DNA of 32,549 bases from a bacterium (GTDB lineage Bacteria; UBP14; UBA6098; B30-G16). The first letter of the stretch is position 1; every line of letters begins with the position of its first letter. The stretch spans positions 1 to 32,549 of the forward strand of contig JAUWMV010000025.1 in NCBI GenBank assembly GCA_030613005.1. The letters run 5' to 3'. Positions 1 through 6,896 of the stretch are shown here, one piece after another. The notes under the pieces are model-generated. The model was not told the origin of the DNA and searched no databases. It saw only the letters and a program-made list of their open reading frames with translations. Position numbers and translations under genes: made by a program.

Positions 1-100
1 AAATGAATCCTAAATCCCATACATTAACTGGAATCTCTGGATCGTAAACCTCTTTCAATTTCCCAATTATTTCCTCTTTAATTTTTTTTGTATCCATCAT
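1..100 (-). CDS. DUF59/MIP18-family protein (SufT/PaaD-like), 5' part only
   Basis: This is the N-terminal 33 codons of a gene that continues past the window's left edge. Translation from the ATG at 98-100 gives a short helical start (MMDTKKIKEEIIGKL) and then EVYDPEIPVNVWDLGFI, which matches the hallmark start of DUF59/MIP18 proteins, where the usual form is DPEIPVNIVDLGLIY. Family members (SufT, PaaD, HCF101 N-terminus) act in iron-sulfur cluster assembly or maturation; which one this is cannot be told from 33 residues. An AAGGAG site at 105-110 precedes it. The second ATG (95-97) has the better spacing (7 nt against 4). It follows the UbiA-like gene by 12 nt and is probably cotranscribed with it. 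Confidence 0.82.
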   Translation of the reverse strand, partial: MMDTKKIKEEIIGKLKEVYDPEIPVNVWDLGFI

Positions 101-112
101 ATCGCTCCTTTT

Positions 113-997
113 TTAAGAGAAGTAAATAATAAACATCACTACTAAAACCCACAAGACCATATTTATAACAAACGGTAAATCTGAAATAACCAGTCGCTCT
201 GGAGATTCGCCTCTGCCACTGACCTTAACTAAATACAAATATCGGAAAAGACCATATATAACAAAAGGCAATGAAAATCCTAAATACGGCGTGTTGAATT
301 TTTCTGCAGTTCCTGGATCAAAAACATATAACGAATACGATGTTAATGTTGAAGCTACTAATATAATAAGAACCTGATCGAGGAAGGACAGATTATATCT
401 TTTTAAAACGGATCTTGAAAATTTCGAGTTGTTTTTATTAATTCTAAAAAGTTCCTGCCGACGTTTTGCGGTAATCATAAAAAGCGCAAGAAGACTCGTG
501 CATAAAAGCAACCAATTGGAAACAACTACGTTTATAACAACTGCACCACCCGCAGCACGTAATAAAAATCCAGTAGCCACTACCATTAAATCTATAACTA
601 CTAAATGTTTAAGCCAAAGTGTATAAAGCACTTGAAGAAATACATAAAATAATGCTATATATCCTAATCCGGAATCAAGATTGAATCCCCAAATTACACC
701 GAGTATTGTGAAAACTGCAAATGCCAAAATTGCTAACCAAATTGGAAGCTCACCGGAAGGAAGCGGTCGGAATCTCTTTGTCGGGTGTAATCGATCCTGT
801 TTGATGTCAATAATATCGTTGAATATGTATGTACCGCTTGCTAATAAGCAGAAAACCCAGAAAGTTTGGAAAGAGATTAGAAATTTTCCAATTTGTAGAA
901 ATTCTTGAGAAAAAATTAATCCAGCAAAAACAAAAAAGTTCTTAGTCCACTGAAGAGGTCGCATTGATTTTATGAGTGCTTTAATTAACTTGATCAT
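113..997 (-). CDS. UbiA-family prenyltransferase, decaprenyl-phosphate phosphoribosyltransferase type
   Basis: A 294-residue polytopic membrane protein. The N-terminus (RPLQWTKNFFVFAGLIFS, residues 13-30) and the Asp-rich motif NDIIDIKQD at 60-68, followed by HPTKRFRPLPSG, are typical of the UbiA subgroup that moves a phosphoribosyl group from PRPP to a polyprenyl phosphate (Rv3806c type, about 300 aa). About eight or nine hydrophobic segments can be seen. In actinobacteria this is the first step toward decaprenyl-phosphoryl-arabinose. Here the product would presumably feed an envelope glycan, which is inference. It lies 40 nt downstream of a methyltransferase and 12 nt upstream of the DUF59 gene, all on the minus strand. 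Another UbiA donor or acceptor cannot be excluded. Confidence 0.85.
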   Translation of the reverse strand: MIKLIKALIKSMRPLQWTKNFFVFAGLIFSQEFLQIGKFLISFQTFWVFCLLASGTYIFNDIIDIKQDRLHPTKRFRPLPSGELPIWLAILAFAVFTILGVIWGFNLDSGLGYIALFYVFLQVLYTLWLKHLVVIDLMVVATGFLLRAAGGAVVINVVVSNWLLLCTSLLALFMITAKRRQELFRINKNNSKFSRSVLKRYNLSFLDQVLIILVASTLTSYSLYVFDPGTAEKFNTPYLGFSLPFVIYGLFRYLYLVKVSGRGESPERLVISDLPFVINMVLWVLVVMFIIYFS

Positions 998-1037
998 TTT
1001 AGTGTCCTATTATATTATCGGTAATTCGAATTGTAAA

Positions 1038-1823
1038 TTAAATACTGTCCTCAGGTTTTTTTGCCAAAACACCAATCGATAAGGTTGTATAACAGAATAT
1101 CCTATTTCGTCTTAATTTCTCCCGTAATGTACGTCTTATTTTCCATAAAACAGGCACTTTAAAAGGAAATAAAGGTAGTCTTACACCTATTTTCCACATA
1201 ACCTCTCTTAAAGTTCTGTAAAACAGAGATGGATACATCCAGTCACCGTAATATCCTATTGGTTCGAACCCAGATTTTTTAAGATATTTTTCCAACTGCC
1301 CCAGCGAAAATTCGGTCTCCCAGCCGGCAAACCATTTGTTTAGGGCTATTAGAATATGCTTTATCACTGTGTAAATGTGCCATCTTTGAGGAACATCGAT
1401 AATAGCAATACCGCCGGATTTCAGCACTCGAAGGTTCTCTATCACAATTCCGGATGGGTCTCGAAAATGCTCCAGAAGCCCTTGATGGAATACCATATCG
1501 AAAGTGTTATCCGCAAAAGGCAGTTCAAAAGCATCACCTTGAACTGGAATAACTTGAGCTTCGTTCTGATTATTGAGAGCTTTAACAATATCCATTGCAG
1601 CATCAGCATAATCGAGAACGATTACTTTTGCGCCGTCCTCTGCAAATGTAAAACTGTCCCTTCCAGTACCAGCACCCACCTCGAGAATCCATTTTCCTTT
1701 CAGATCGGGCATTATTTCTTTTAATGCAGCGGGTGTTCGACCGGAGTTATCATAAATTTGATCCGGGTCTTTCTTTTCGGTCCAGAAATTTTCCCAATGT
1801 TTTCTATCGCTGCTTCGGGGCAT
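1038..1823 (-). CDS. SAM-dependent class I methyltransferase
   Basis: A 261-residue protein with a Methyltransf_11/25-type Rossmann core. Motif I is EVGAGTGRD (48-56). The acidic residue at the end of beta-2 is D71 (VLDYA). GDAFELPF (96-103) and the motif IV region (FDMVFHQGLLEHF, 108-120) follow, then the LRVLKSGGIAIIDVP strand (131-145). The C-terminal 80 residues are basic and aromatic and may contact a membrane or lipid-linked substrate. The substrate is not identifiable. As the first gene of the minus-strand group with the UbiA-like gene, it may modify a polyprenyl or glycan intermediate, but methyltransferases of this type are versatile. The ATG at 1821-1823 is preceded by AGAGG at about 10 nt. 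Confidence 0.85.
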   Translation of the reverse strand: MPRSSDRKHWENFWTEKKDPDQIYDNSGRTPAALKEIMPDLKGKWILEVGAGTGRDSFTFAEDGAKVIVLDYADAAMDIVKALNNQNEAQVIPVQGDAFELPFADNTFDMVFHQGLLEHFRDPSGIVIENLRVLKSGGIAIIDVPQRWHIYTVIKHILIALNKWFAGWETEFSLGQLEKYLKKSGFEPIGYYGDWMYPSLFYRTLREVMWKIGVRLPLFPFKVPVLWKIRRTLREKLRRNRIFCYTTLSIGVLAKKPEDSI

Positions 1824-1935
1824 TGTGACTAGCCTCTGCTGTTATGTTTTATTTAACAATAATACCGATTTAAAAAACCGTTGTAAATTTGAAACAAAAT
1901 ATTGTAATTCTTTGGAATGTAAATACAAAATAACT

Positions 1936-1964
1936 TATCTAAAATCGAAATATTTATTAGTCAA
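1936..1964 (-). promoter_or_regulatory. Possible sigma70-type promoter for the methyltransferase operon
   Basis: On the minus strand TTGACT (1964-1959) is followed after 17 nt by TAGATA (1941-1936). The -35 is good (5 of 6) and the -10 weak (3 of 6). Initiation would be about 100 nt upstream of the methyltransferase start. It is the only TTGACA-like element seen on this strand of the spacer. Confidence 0.35.
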
Positions 1965-2027
1965 AATTATCAGAATAAATCTGGTTTGATTTATAATGAA
2001 AAAAAGGAGCAAATTTAAAATTAAAAC

Positions 2028-2055
2028 TTGACAATCGGTGTAATCCAATTATTGT
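2028..2055 (+). promoter_or_regulatory. sigma70-type promoter of the leader/attenuator region
   Basis: A perfect TTGACA (2028-2033) is followed after 16 nt by TATTGT (2050-2055, 4 of 6). A transcript starting near 2062 would carry the 20-codon leader ORF, the hairpin at 2119-2145 and the terminator at 2163-2211 before reaching the ABC exporter genes. Confidence 0.55.
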
Positions 2056-2082
2056 ATATGAAATTATGAGAGGAGTATTTTG

Positions 2083-2145
2083 ATGATGTTAGAATTCAGG
2101 CTAAATACTGATTATTATCTAAGCGAGGGGGTGATCTTCGCTTAG
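2083..2145 (+). CDS. Short leader ORF (20 codons) upstream of ABC exporter
   Basis: ATG-ATG start at 2083-2088 with a clear GAGGAG Shine-Dalgarno (about 2070-2075) at normal spacing, and a TAG stop at 2143-2145. The 20-residue peptide begins MMLEFRLNTDYY and ends EGVIFA; I recognise no family. It sits between a TTGACA promoter and an intrinsic terminator, and its last nine codons encode a perfect inverted repeat that includes the stop codon. This is the layout of leader peptides that control antibiotic-inducible ABC transporters by ribosome-mediated attenuation (for example the BmrB leader of bmrCD in Bacillus). No run of one amino acid would indicate classical amino-acid attenuation. It could also be untranslated. 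Confidence 0.5.
   Translation: MMLEFRLNTDYYLSEGVIFA
2119..2145 (+). promoter_or_regulatory. Perfect 8-bp inverted repeat at end of leader ORF
   Basis: CTAAGCGA (2119-2126) and TCGCTTAG (2138-2145) form a perfect stem with an 11-nt G-rich loop. Part of it (GAGGGGGTG, 2125-2133) can instead pair with CACCCCTTC (2181-2189) inside the terminator hairpin (nine pairs, one G-U). TCGCT (2138-2142) can also pair with AGCGA (2173-2177) of the terminator's left arm. These are the mutually exclusive pairings expected of an attenuator. Confidence 0.55.
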
Positions 2146-2162
2146 CGAGGATATAATTTTGC

Positions 2163-2211
2163 AAAAAAAACGAGCGAGTGCACCCCTTCATGGAGGCACT
2201 CGTTTTTTTTT
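2163..2211 (+). terminator. Intrinsic terminator (bidirectional) in the divergent spacer
   Basis: An A8 run is followed by CGAG and CGAGTGC (2175-2181), a loop, then GCACTCG (2196-2202) and a run of nine T. The flanking A-run means the opposite strand also ends in eight T. There is no annotated gene upstream on the plus strand other than the 20-codon ORF, so the terminator must end a short leader or small RNA, or act as an attenuator for the ABC operon. Confidence 0.8.
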
Positions 2212-2337
2212 CTCTTCGCATAGAAAGAAAGGTTCTTTTTAATTTTAATATGAAAAGTAACAACAAACGAATGTTTATAAAGAAATTGATTTATAATTTT
2301 AAAAGTTGCAGAATATCTATGGAACTGGAGGTACATC

Positions 2338-3153
2338 ATGATAGAATCTAATAATTATGCAGTGATATGCCATGAAGTAACAAAAAAATTTCGCTCTGAC
2401 ACTTATAAGAGTGTCCGAAACATTTTTAAAAGACCAATGTATTTTGCTGCTGTTAATGAGGTCTCCTTTGAGGTTAAATACGGTGAAATTTTCGGAATTA
2501 TAGGACCGAATGGCAGTGGGAAAAGCACAATAATAAGGATGTTAGCAACACTCCTTCTCCCTGATCATGGGTATCTTAAAGTTTTCGGCATGGATGTTAC
2601 AAAAAATACTTACAAAGTTCGATCGCTAATAAATCGTGTATCTGTCGATGCGTCGTTTTTCAAGAAATTGTCTGTGAAAGAAAATTTGGCTTATGCTGCA
2701 AGGATTTATGGTGTACCTGTTTCGAAGGCTTTCGACAAAGCAAAAGTAATGCTTAAGAATTTCGGTCTCGATCCGAAAAAGATGTATAGTCCTGTTGAAG
2801 ACCTTTCGCGAGGACAACAGCAAATGGTTTCTATTGCCAGAAGCTTCTTGTCGAGCCCGAACCTACTCCTTTTGGACGAGCCTACAACTGGACTTGACCC
2901 AAAAAGCAAAAAAATGGTGCAGGAATTCATATTATCCGTTAAAAATGATCACAACACAAGCATAATTCTCACATCGCACGATATGATTGAGATTGAGAAA
3001 TTATGTGAACGAACGGCATTCTTAAAAGATGGTAAAATCTGGGCATGTGGCACCTCGAAAGAACTTAAAATAAAAACAGGAAAGGATAACCTCGAGGACG
3101 TATTCCTTGAAGTTACCGGCGAGGAGTTCCCTGAAGATGAAATCGAAGAGTAA
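2338..3153 (+). CDS. ABC transporter ATP-binding protein (ABC-2/DrrA-CcmA type exporter)
   Basis: A 271-residue nucleotide-binding subunit. Walker A is GPNGSGKST (56-64), the signature is LSRGQ (156-160, Gly to Arg at the third position of LSGGQ), Walker B is LLLLDEP (176-182), the D-loop GLD (185-187), and the H-loop His is H214 (LTSHD). The usual Q-loop glutamine is not evident: the region reads VSVDASFFKKLS. The C-terminal LEDVFLEVTGEE is typical of DrrA-like subunits. The start has a strong GGAGG six or so bases upstream. It overlaps the next gene, a six-helix permease, so the pair probably forms an exporter of a drug, lipid or glycan. It is likely controlled by the leader at 2028-2211. 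Confidence 0.93.
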   Translation: MIESNNYAVICHEVTKKFRSDTYKSVRNIFKRPMYFAAVNEVSFEVKYGEIFGIIGPNGSGKSTIIRMLATLLLPDHGYLKVFGMDVTKNTYKVRSLINRVSVDASFFKKLSVKENLAYAARIYGVPVSKAFDKAKVMLKNFGLDPKKMYSPVEDLSRGQQQMVSIARSFLSSPNLLLLDEPTTGLDPKSKKMVQEFILSVKNDHNTSIILTSHDMIEIEKLCERTAFLKDGKIWACGTSKELKIKTGKDNLEDVFLEVTGEEFPEDEIEE

Positions 3154-3994
3154 AAACACATTATTAAAAAGTGTTAATAAAAAAACTGCCTCTTTCTTTA
3201 GAATAATAGCAGAGGAAGCGCCGAAGACATTCGCTTTTATAGAGAGAAACATTAACCTTTCGAAGAGGTATCTTGGCTGGGAACTTGTGTTTTTAAGTTA
3301 TACTGTGGTAAATTCCTTGACTATTGCTTTCATCGGAGTTACTCAGGGTAAGGAAATGGTTCTCTATCTTGTGGTTGGAGCGATATTGTGGGGTTTTTTG
3401 AGCGTGTTGTTCCACGAAGTGGCTGAAGCTGTATCTTATGAACGTTGGGAAGATACTATTGAGTTTACTTTTGCGGCACCATTGAGAAGAGTTACCTATT
3501 TGTTTGGCAACGGACTTTTTGCAGCATTGTATGGATTAGTTAGAAGTCTTATTTTGATGGGAATTGTTGTTTTAATTTTCAGGCTCGACATTTCTAATGC
3601 CAATGTCTTTGGAGCTGTGATTATTTTATTCGTTTCGAGCGTTAGCTTCATTGGGCTTGGCCTCATTGCAGCCATTCTTCCACTCATGAGTCTTGAGAGA
3701 GGCTCTCAGGCAACGCACATATTTCAAGCGTTGTTGCTTTTGGTTAGTGGCGTGTATTACGAGATATCGGTTTTACCAAAATGGTTGCAGCCTTTTTCGA
3801 AAATATCCCCAGCTACGTATACGCTGAGAGCTATGAGGTCTGCTTTGCTCGAGGGTGCGTCGATGCGAGAACTCGTTCCGTACATATTATTGTTACTCGG
3901 TATTGGTATCGTGCTGATTCCCATAGGACTCTGGGCATTCGGTAAGGCGGAAAAATATGCAAAAAAACACGGCAAGCTTAAGAGAGGTGGTTAA
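3137..3994 (+). CDS. ABC-2 type transporter permease
   Basis: About 285 residues with six hydrophobic segments, typical of PF01061 (ABC-2) permeases. There is a cytosolic N-terminal region, then segments beginning at WELVFLSYTVVNSLTIAF and ending at LLLGIGIVLIPIGLW, with a basic tail (KYAKKHGKLKRGG). I place the start at the ATG at 3137, ten bases after GAGGAG (3121-3126). A longer reading from TTG 3107 is open but has no better site. The start lies inside the ATPase gene (17-nt overlap), implying translational coupling. The substrate cannot be read from the sequence. The gene ends just before a palindrome-rich convergent spacer. Confidence 0.9.
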   Translation: MKSKSKNTLLKSVNKKTASFFRIIAEEAPKTFAFIERNINLSKRYLGWELVFLSYTVVNSLTIAFIGVTQGKEMVLYLVVGAILWGFLSVLFHEVAEAVSYERWEDTIEFTFAAPLRRVTYLFGNGLFAALYGLVRSLILMGIVVLIFRLDISNANVFGAVIILFVSSVSFIGLGLIAAILPLMSLERGSQATHIFQALLLLVSGVYYEISVLPKWLQPFSKISPATYTLRAMRSALLEGASMRELVPYILLLLGIGIVLIPIGLWAFGKAEKYAKKHGKLKRGG

Positions 3995-4017
3995 TTAAAA
4001 GATTGGGCGCCCAAGAA

Positions 4018-4085
4018 ATTGGTGTATCGATATATAAAGTGATTTCCCAAACGAAAATTTGTAAGGGCGGGGTCTCCCCGCCCAA
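4018..4085 (+). repeat. 68-bp direct repeat, copy 1, ending in a GC hairpin
   Basis: Matches 4339-4406 with five mismatches. The unit has a conserved AT-rich part (TATCGATATATAAAGTGATT at 4025-4044, then TTCCCAAACG) and ends in the perfect hairpin GGGCGGGG-TCT-CCCCGCCC (4065-4083). No open reading frame is conserved between the copies. Confidence 0.9.
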
Positions 4086-4163
4086 AACGTTCTCGGCTCC
4101 AAAACATTCCTCACCCAAAGCATTCCCCACCCAAAACGCTCTCGGCTCCAAACAATCCTTCAC
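4081..4163 (+). repeat. Tandem-like 34-bp direct repeat (period 49 bp)
   Basis: CCCAAAACGTTCTCGGCTCC at 4081-4100 recurs as CCCAAAACGCTCTCGGCTCC at 4130-4149. Similarity continues to TCAC at 4111-4114 and 4160-4163. A shorter CATTCC(T/C)CACCCAAA duplication (4105-4118, 4121-4135) sits between. It overlaps the end of the first hairpin repeat. Confidence 0.75.
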
Positions 4164-4224
4164 TAATCATTCATTCAAACATCCCCTGTCCAAAATAAAT
4201 AAAATGATCGAATGTTTGCAAAAG

Positions 4225-4243
4225 GGGCGTGGAAACCACGCCC
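4225..4243. repeat. GC-rich palindromic hairpin repeat
   Basis: GGGCGTGG-AAA-CCACGCCC, a perfect 8-bp stem with a 3-nt loop. It is the same family as the hairpins at 4065-4083, 4386-4404 and the five at 24473-24742. Confidence 0.9.
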
Positions 4244-4338
4244 ATACGACACGGCAATTGAAACATTAATTTTCGACCATGTCATTTGAACGTGGATGAA
4301 TAAACATAATCAGGAAACGCATATTGAATGCCCGAAAG

Positions 4339-4406
4339 ATTGATATATCGATATATAAAGTGATTTCCCAAACGAAAATCTGTAAGGGCGGGGTTCCCCC
4401 GCCCAA
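4339..4406 (+). repeat. 68-bp direct repeat, copy 2, ending in a GC hairpin
   Basis: Second copy of the element at 4018-4085, 321 bp away. It ends in GGGCGGGG-TTC-CCCCGCCC (4386-4404). The stem is identical to copy 1 while the loop differs at two of three bases. It lies 23 bp from the end of coaBC. Confidence 0.9.
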
Positions 4407-4428
4407 GAATAAAAATCCAAATCATTTG

Positions 4429-5078
4429 TTATCGTTTTATCTTCTCTCCGATCTTGAATAATATTTCCATTGCCATTCGACGTTTACTCATTATGGGCAG
4501 TTCATATGAACTACCATCCGCAAATAGTATAGCACCGGAATTATTTGGTGTGTTGAAACCGGTAAATTCAGTTAATGGATTTGCCACAATCATATCGAGT
4601 TTTTTGGTTTTAAGTTTGAATTTTGCGTTTTCCACTAATTTTTCAGTTTCGAGAGCGAAACCAACGAGATACTGGTGTTTCTTACGATTTCCAAGTTCCA
4701 TAAGTATGTCTTTCGTGCGTTTTAATTTTAGAGTTAATTCGCTGGAAGTATGCGATTTCTTTATCTTTTGCTCTGATACGACAGATGGTGTGAAATCTGC
4801 AATAGCTGCCGTCATTATTACCACATCAACATTATCAAAATGTTCCATAACTCTTTGGTTCATTTCATGTGCCGAAATTACGCAAATTTCGTTAACCCCA
4901 TAAGGAGGATTTATGCTAACTGGACCGTGAATTAGGATAACCTCACCACCCATTAAACGAGCACAATCCGCAAGAGAAAATCCCATACAGCCGCTGGAAG
5001 GACTGGAAATAAATCTTACAGGATCTATGTATTCTCTGGTGGGACCTGCTGTTATGAGGAATTTTTTTCCTTTAAAGA
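4429..5078 (-). CDS. coaB: CoaB part of coaBC (phosphopantothenate-cysteine ligase), out of frame with CoaC
   Basis: The ligase half that joins cysteine to 4'-phosphopantothenate using CTP. The region open from about 5078 reads KGKKFLITAGPTREYIDPVR, then FISSPSSGCMGFSLADCA, the conserved N-terminal CoaB nucleotide-binding segment. Later come TAAIADFTP, KIKK, KRTKDIL, LVGFALETE and KLDMIVANPL, all CoaB motifs. The first ATG in this frame is 4984-4986, which would cut off the GPTRE...FIS motif; no ATG, GTG or TTG lies upstream. The full domain can therefore only be made by continuing from CoaC through a frame change. The frames meet at the A10 tract (5079-5088 as T on the plus strand), where one extra A would restore a normal CoaBC of about 400 residues. 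Confidence 0.85.
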
Positions 5079-5630
5079 TTTTTTTTTTACAATAATGTCT
5101 CCAACGAAATCGATTATCGATTGTATTTCAGGGAATCTTCCGTGCCCGGATTCTTTACTGGCAAGTTCACCATATTCAGGTGTCATAACGTAACAGCCGT
5201 TACTCTCGAGGATTTTTATATTTTTCTGTGTTAAAGAATTTAAATACATGGTGCTATTCATTGCTGGTATAAAAACCACAGGACAACCAGCTGCCAAGAT
5301 TAATGTGGAAAGGAAATCATCTGCTATTCCAGAAGTGGCTTTTGCGATGATATTTGCTGTAGCAGGTGCAACTAAAATTAAATCAGCCCATCGTGCCCAG
5401 CCTATATGATTCATATTATAAGCTGTTGGTGATTCAAATTGATCTACTACAACTGGTGCAGATAATGCAGACCGAAATGTCAAGGGAGTAACGAATTTTG
5501 TGCCTTTCTCAGTCATTGCCACACGAAGCTCAACGCCAATTTTAAGGAGTTCTCTACCTAAATAAACCGCTTTATATGCTGCAATTGAACCTGTGACTCC
5601 TAAAACAATTTTAGCATTGGAGAGATCCAT
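5052..5630 (-). CDS. coaC: CoaC part of coaBC (phosphopantothenoylcysteine decarboxylase)
   Basis: A 192-residue FMN-dependent decarboxylase domain that removes CO2 from phosphopantothenoylcysteine during coenzyme A synthesis. Motifs: GVTGSIAAYKA (11-21), active-site His H75 in NMNHIGWA, the FMN segment LVAPATANIIAK (86-97), PAMNSTM (122-128) and the clamp cysteine C146 (SNGCYVM). The genuine domain ends near FVGDIIV. The last residues (KKKSLKEKNSS) are an out-of-frame tail after the A10 tract, where the CoaB frame begins one base off. It starts three bases after the dnaN stop, so dnaN and coaBC form one unit. Confidence 0.92.
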   Translation of the reverse strand: MDLSNAKIVLGVTGSIAAYKAVYLGRELLKIGVELRVAMTEKGTKFVTPLTFRSALSAPVVVDQFESPTAYNMNHIGWARWADLILVAPATANIIAKATSGIADDFLSTLILAAGCPVVFIPAMNSTMYLNSLTQKNIKILESNGCYVMTPEYGELASKESGHGRFPEIQSIIDFVGDIIVKKKSLKEKNSS

Positions 5631-5633
5631 TTA

Positions 5634-6749
5634 TCAAATCCTAAGCGGCATAATTAGAGCCAAATATTCAAAATCCTCAGATTGTGGCATTGGTGTTATT
5701 ATACATGCTGTCGCAGGATTCTTTAGCTTGAATTTTAATTGATCTGAAGGAATATGCTCTAAAATTTCAAGAAGCATTTTGCCGTTAAATCCTATCTCGA
5801 GCGGTTCACCGTCATAATCTACAGTTAATGTATCGAAACCCTCAGAATCCGTGTCGAGGTCACTGGCTGCCATTTCAATTGAATCTTTAGAAATTTTGAA
5901 TTTAACCTGTGAGGTTATTTTATTTGCGATAATTGTCATCAACCGAACGGATTTGTTTAACTCATTTTTTTCGCTTATCATAATTAATTCATTTTCTGAG
6001 GGAATAACTCTTTCATAATCGGGGAATTTTTCTGAGATAAGCTTAGTTTGAAAAAGGAAATCTTCAGCCTGGAACTGAGCGGAGCCAACACCTGCCGTGA
6101 TCTCTATATCATCTGATTTAATTTTTCCAAGAAGAGAATTAAGCCGAGATGCTGCATTTTCTGGAATAAACATTTCAAGTGACTCCTCGATCTTGAAATT
6201 GTCCTTTTTCTTAAGCAAGGCTAACTTGTGACCGTCGGTGGCAACCATCCGCATCTCGTCCGGGAAAAACTGGCAGAATAATCCTGCGAGTGTTGGGCGT
6301 GCTGTATCTCTGGGCATTGCAAAAGCCACAAGATCTAAGAATTGGAGCAGCATATCTATAGGCAGTGAAAAAGTAACCTTCGGGGATTCGAGAAGTTCCG
6401 TTTTAGGATAATCCTCCACATTGACTCCAGGAAGTTTAACTCTATGTCTTCCTTGAACAATGGACATTCTTAAATCTTCGACTTTAATTTCGAGTTCTCC
6501 ATCATCCAAACCTCTCAGAACCTCGAGAAGCATTTTAGCAGGAACTGCTAAAGCGCCTTTCTCAACAGTATCTGCGGTAATTTTTAGTTTTAATGTTTGC
6601 TCGCGATCTGTGGCAACAAGAATTAGAGAATCATCTTCGGCAGATATGAGCATATTGGCTAATATCGGTTGTGTAGATCGAGTAGGTATTACAGAACTCA
6701 CTGATGTTACAACATCCAAAAATTCATTTCTCGAAACCAAAACTTTCAT
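5634..6749 (-). CDS. dnaN: DNA polymerase III beta subunit (sliding clamp)
   Basis: A 371-residue protein of normal length, with the three-domain clamp pattern. The start is MKVLVSRNEFLDVVTSVSSVIP. FPDYERVIP, the classical motif at the domain 2/3 boundary, is near residue 245. The C-terminus YLALIMPLRI is the counterpart of the usual LIMPMRL. The clamp encircles DNA and tethers polymerase III. The ATG is preceded by AAGGAG at good spacing. A weak minus-strand promoter (TTGAAA 6880-6875, 17 nt, TAGTTT 6857-6852) would overlap the -35 of the divergent gene. The leader carries an inverted repeat at 6802-6824. Its partner here is coaBC, not dnaA, so this is not by itself evidence of an origin. 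Confidence 0.96.
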   Translation of the reverse strand: MKVLVSRNEFLDVVTSVSSVIPTRSTQPILANMLISAEDDSLILVATDREQTLKLKITADTVEKGALAVPAKMLLEVLRGLDDGELEIKVEDLRMSIVQGRHRVKLPGVNVEDYPKTELLESPKVTFSLPIDMLLQFLDLVAFAMPRDTARPTLAGLFCQFFPDEMRMVATDGHKLALLKKKDNFKIEESLEMFIPENAASRLNSLLGKIKSDDIEITAGVGSAQFQAEDFLFQTKLISEKFPDYERVIPSENELIMISEKNELNKSVRLMTIIANKITSQVKFKISKDSIEMAASDLDTDSEGFDTLTVDYDGEPLEIGFNGKMLLEILEHIPSDQLKFKLKNPATACIITPMPQSEDFEYLALIMPLRI

Positions 6750-6801
6750 TGTGGTCTCCTTTTGTTTTCTTATATTTATTTTAATAAATAAGTAAAAAAC
6801 T

Positions 6802-6824
6802 GGTTTTTCACAAGTAGAAAAACC
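6802..6824. promoter_or_regulatory. Perfect 8-bp inverted repeat in the dnaN leader
   Basis: GGTTTTTC (6802-6809), a 7-nt loop, GAAAAACC (6817-6824). On the minus strand it is followed by AG and six T, so it resembles a weak terminator or attenuator about 50 nt upstream of the dnaN start. It could also be an operator for the divergent promoters. Confidence 0.45.
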
Positions 6825-6868
6825 AAATGATAAAATTTGATAATATTACTTAAACTAACCTGTTAAGT

Positions 6869-6896
6869 TTGACATTTCAACCATTTTGATTAATAT
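6869..6896 (+). promoter_or_regulatory. sigma70-type promoter for the large secreted protein
   Basis: Perfect TTGACA (6869-6874), 16-nt spacer, TAATAT (6891-6896); TATATA and TATAAT overlap just downstream at wider spacing. The start of transcription would be near 6903, about 28 nt before the ATG at 6931. Confidence 0.55.

Larger units (their letters stand above)
3995..4428. repeat. Convergent intergenic region made largely of repeats
   Basis: This 434-bp gap lies between the 3' ends of the permease (plus) and coaBC (minus) and holds no credible gene. It contains a 12-bp palindrome TTGGGCGCCCAA (4003-4014), two copies of a 68-bp direct repeat (4018-4085, 4339-4406) each ending in a GC-rich hairpin, a third hairpin at 4225-4243, and a 34-bp direct repeat (4081-4114, 4130-4163). 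Open frames crossing it (for example 4003-4269) are read through repeats and are not supported. Confidence 0.85.

Noticed and set aside
2142-2339. Minus-strand 65-codon frame across the terminator
   Set aside because: It translates terminator arms and A/T runs and has no RBS.
4003-4269. Open frame of 88 codons in the convergent spacer
   Set aside because: It runs through hairpin and direct repeats, has no RBS, and its sequence just translates the repeats.
4018-4406. CRISPR-like array of palindromic repeats
   Set aside because: Spacing is irregular, the copies vary in the stem by compensation, there are only two long copies, and no cas gene is present.
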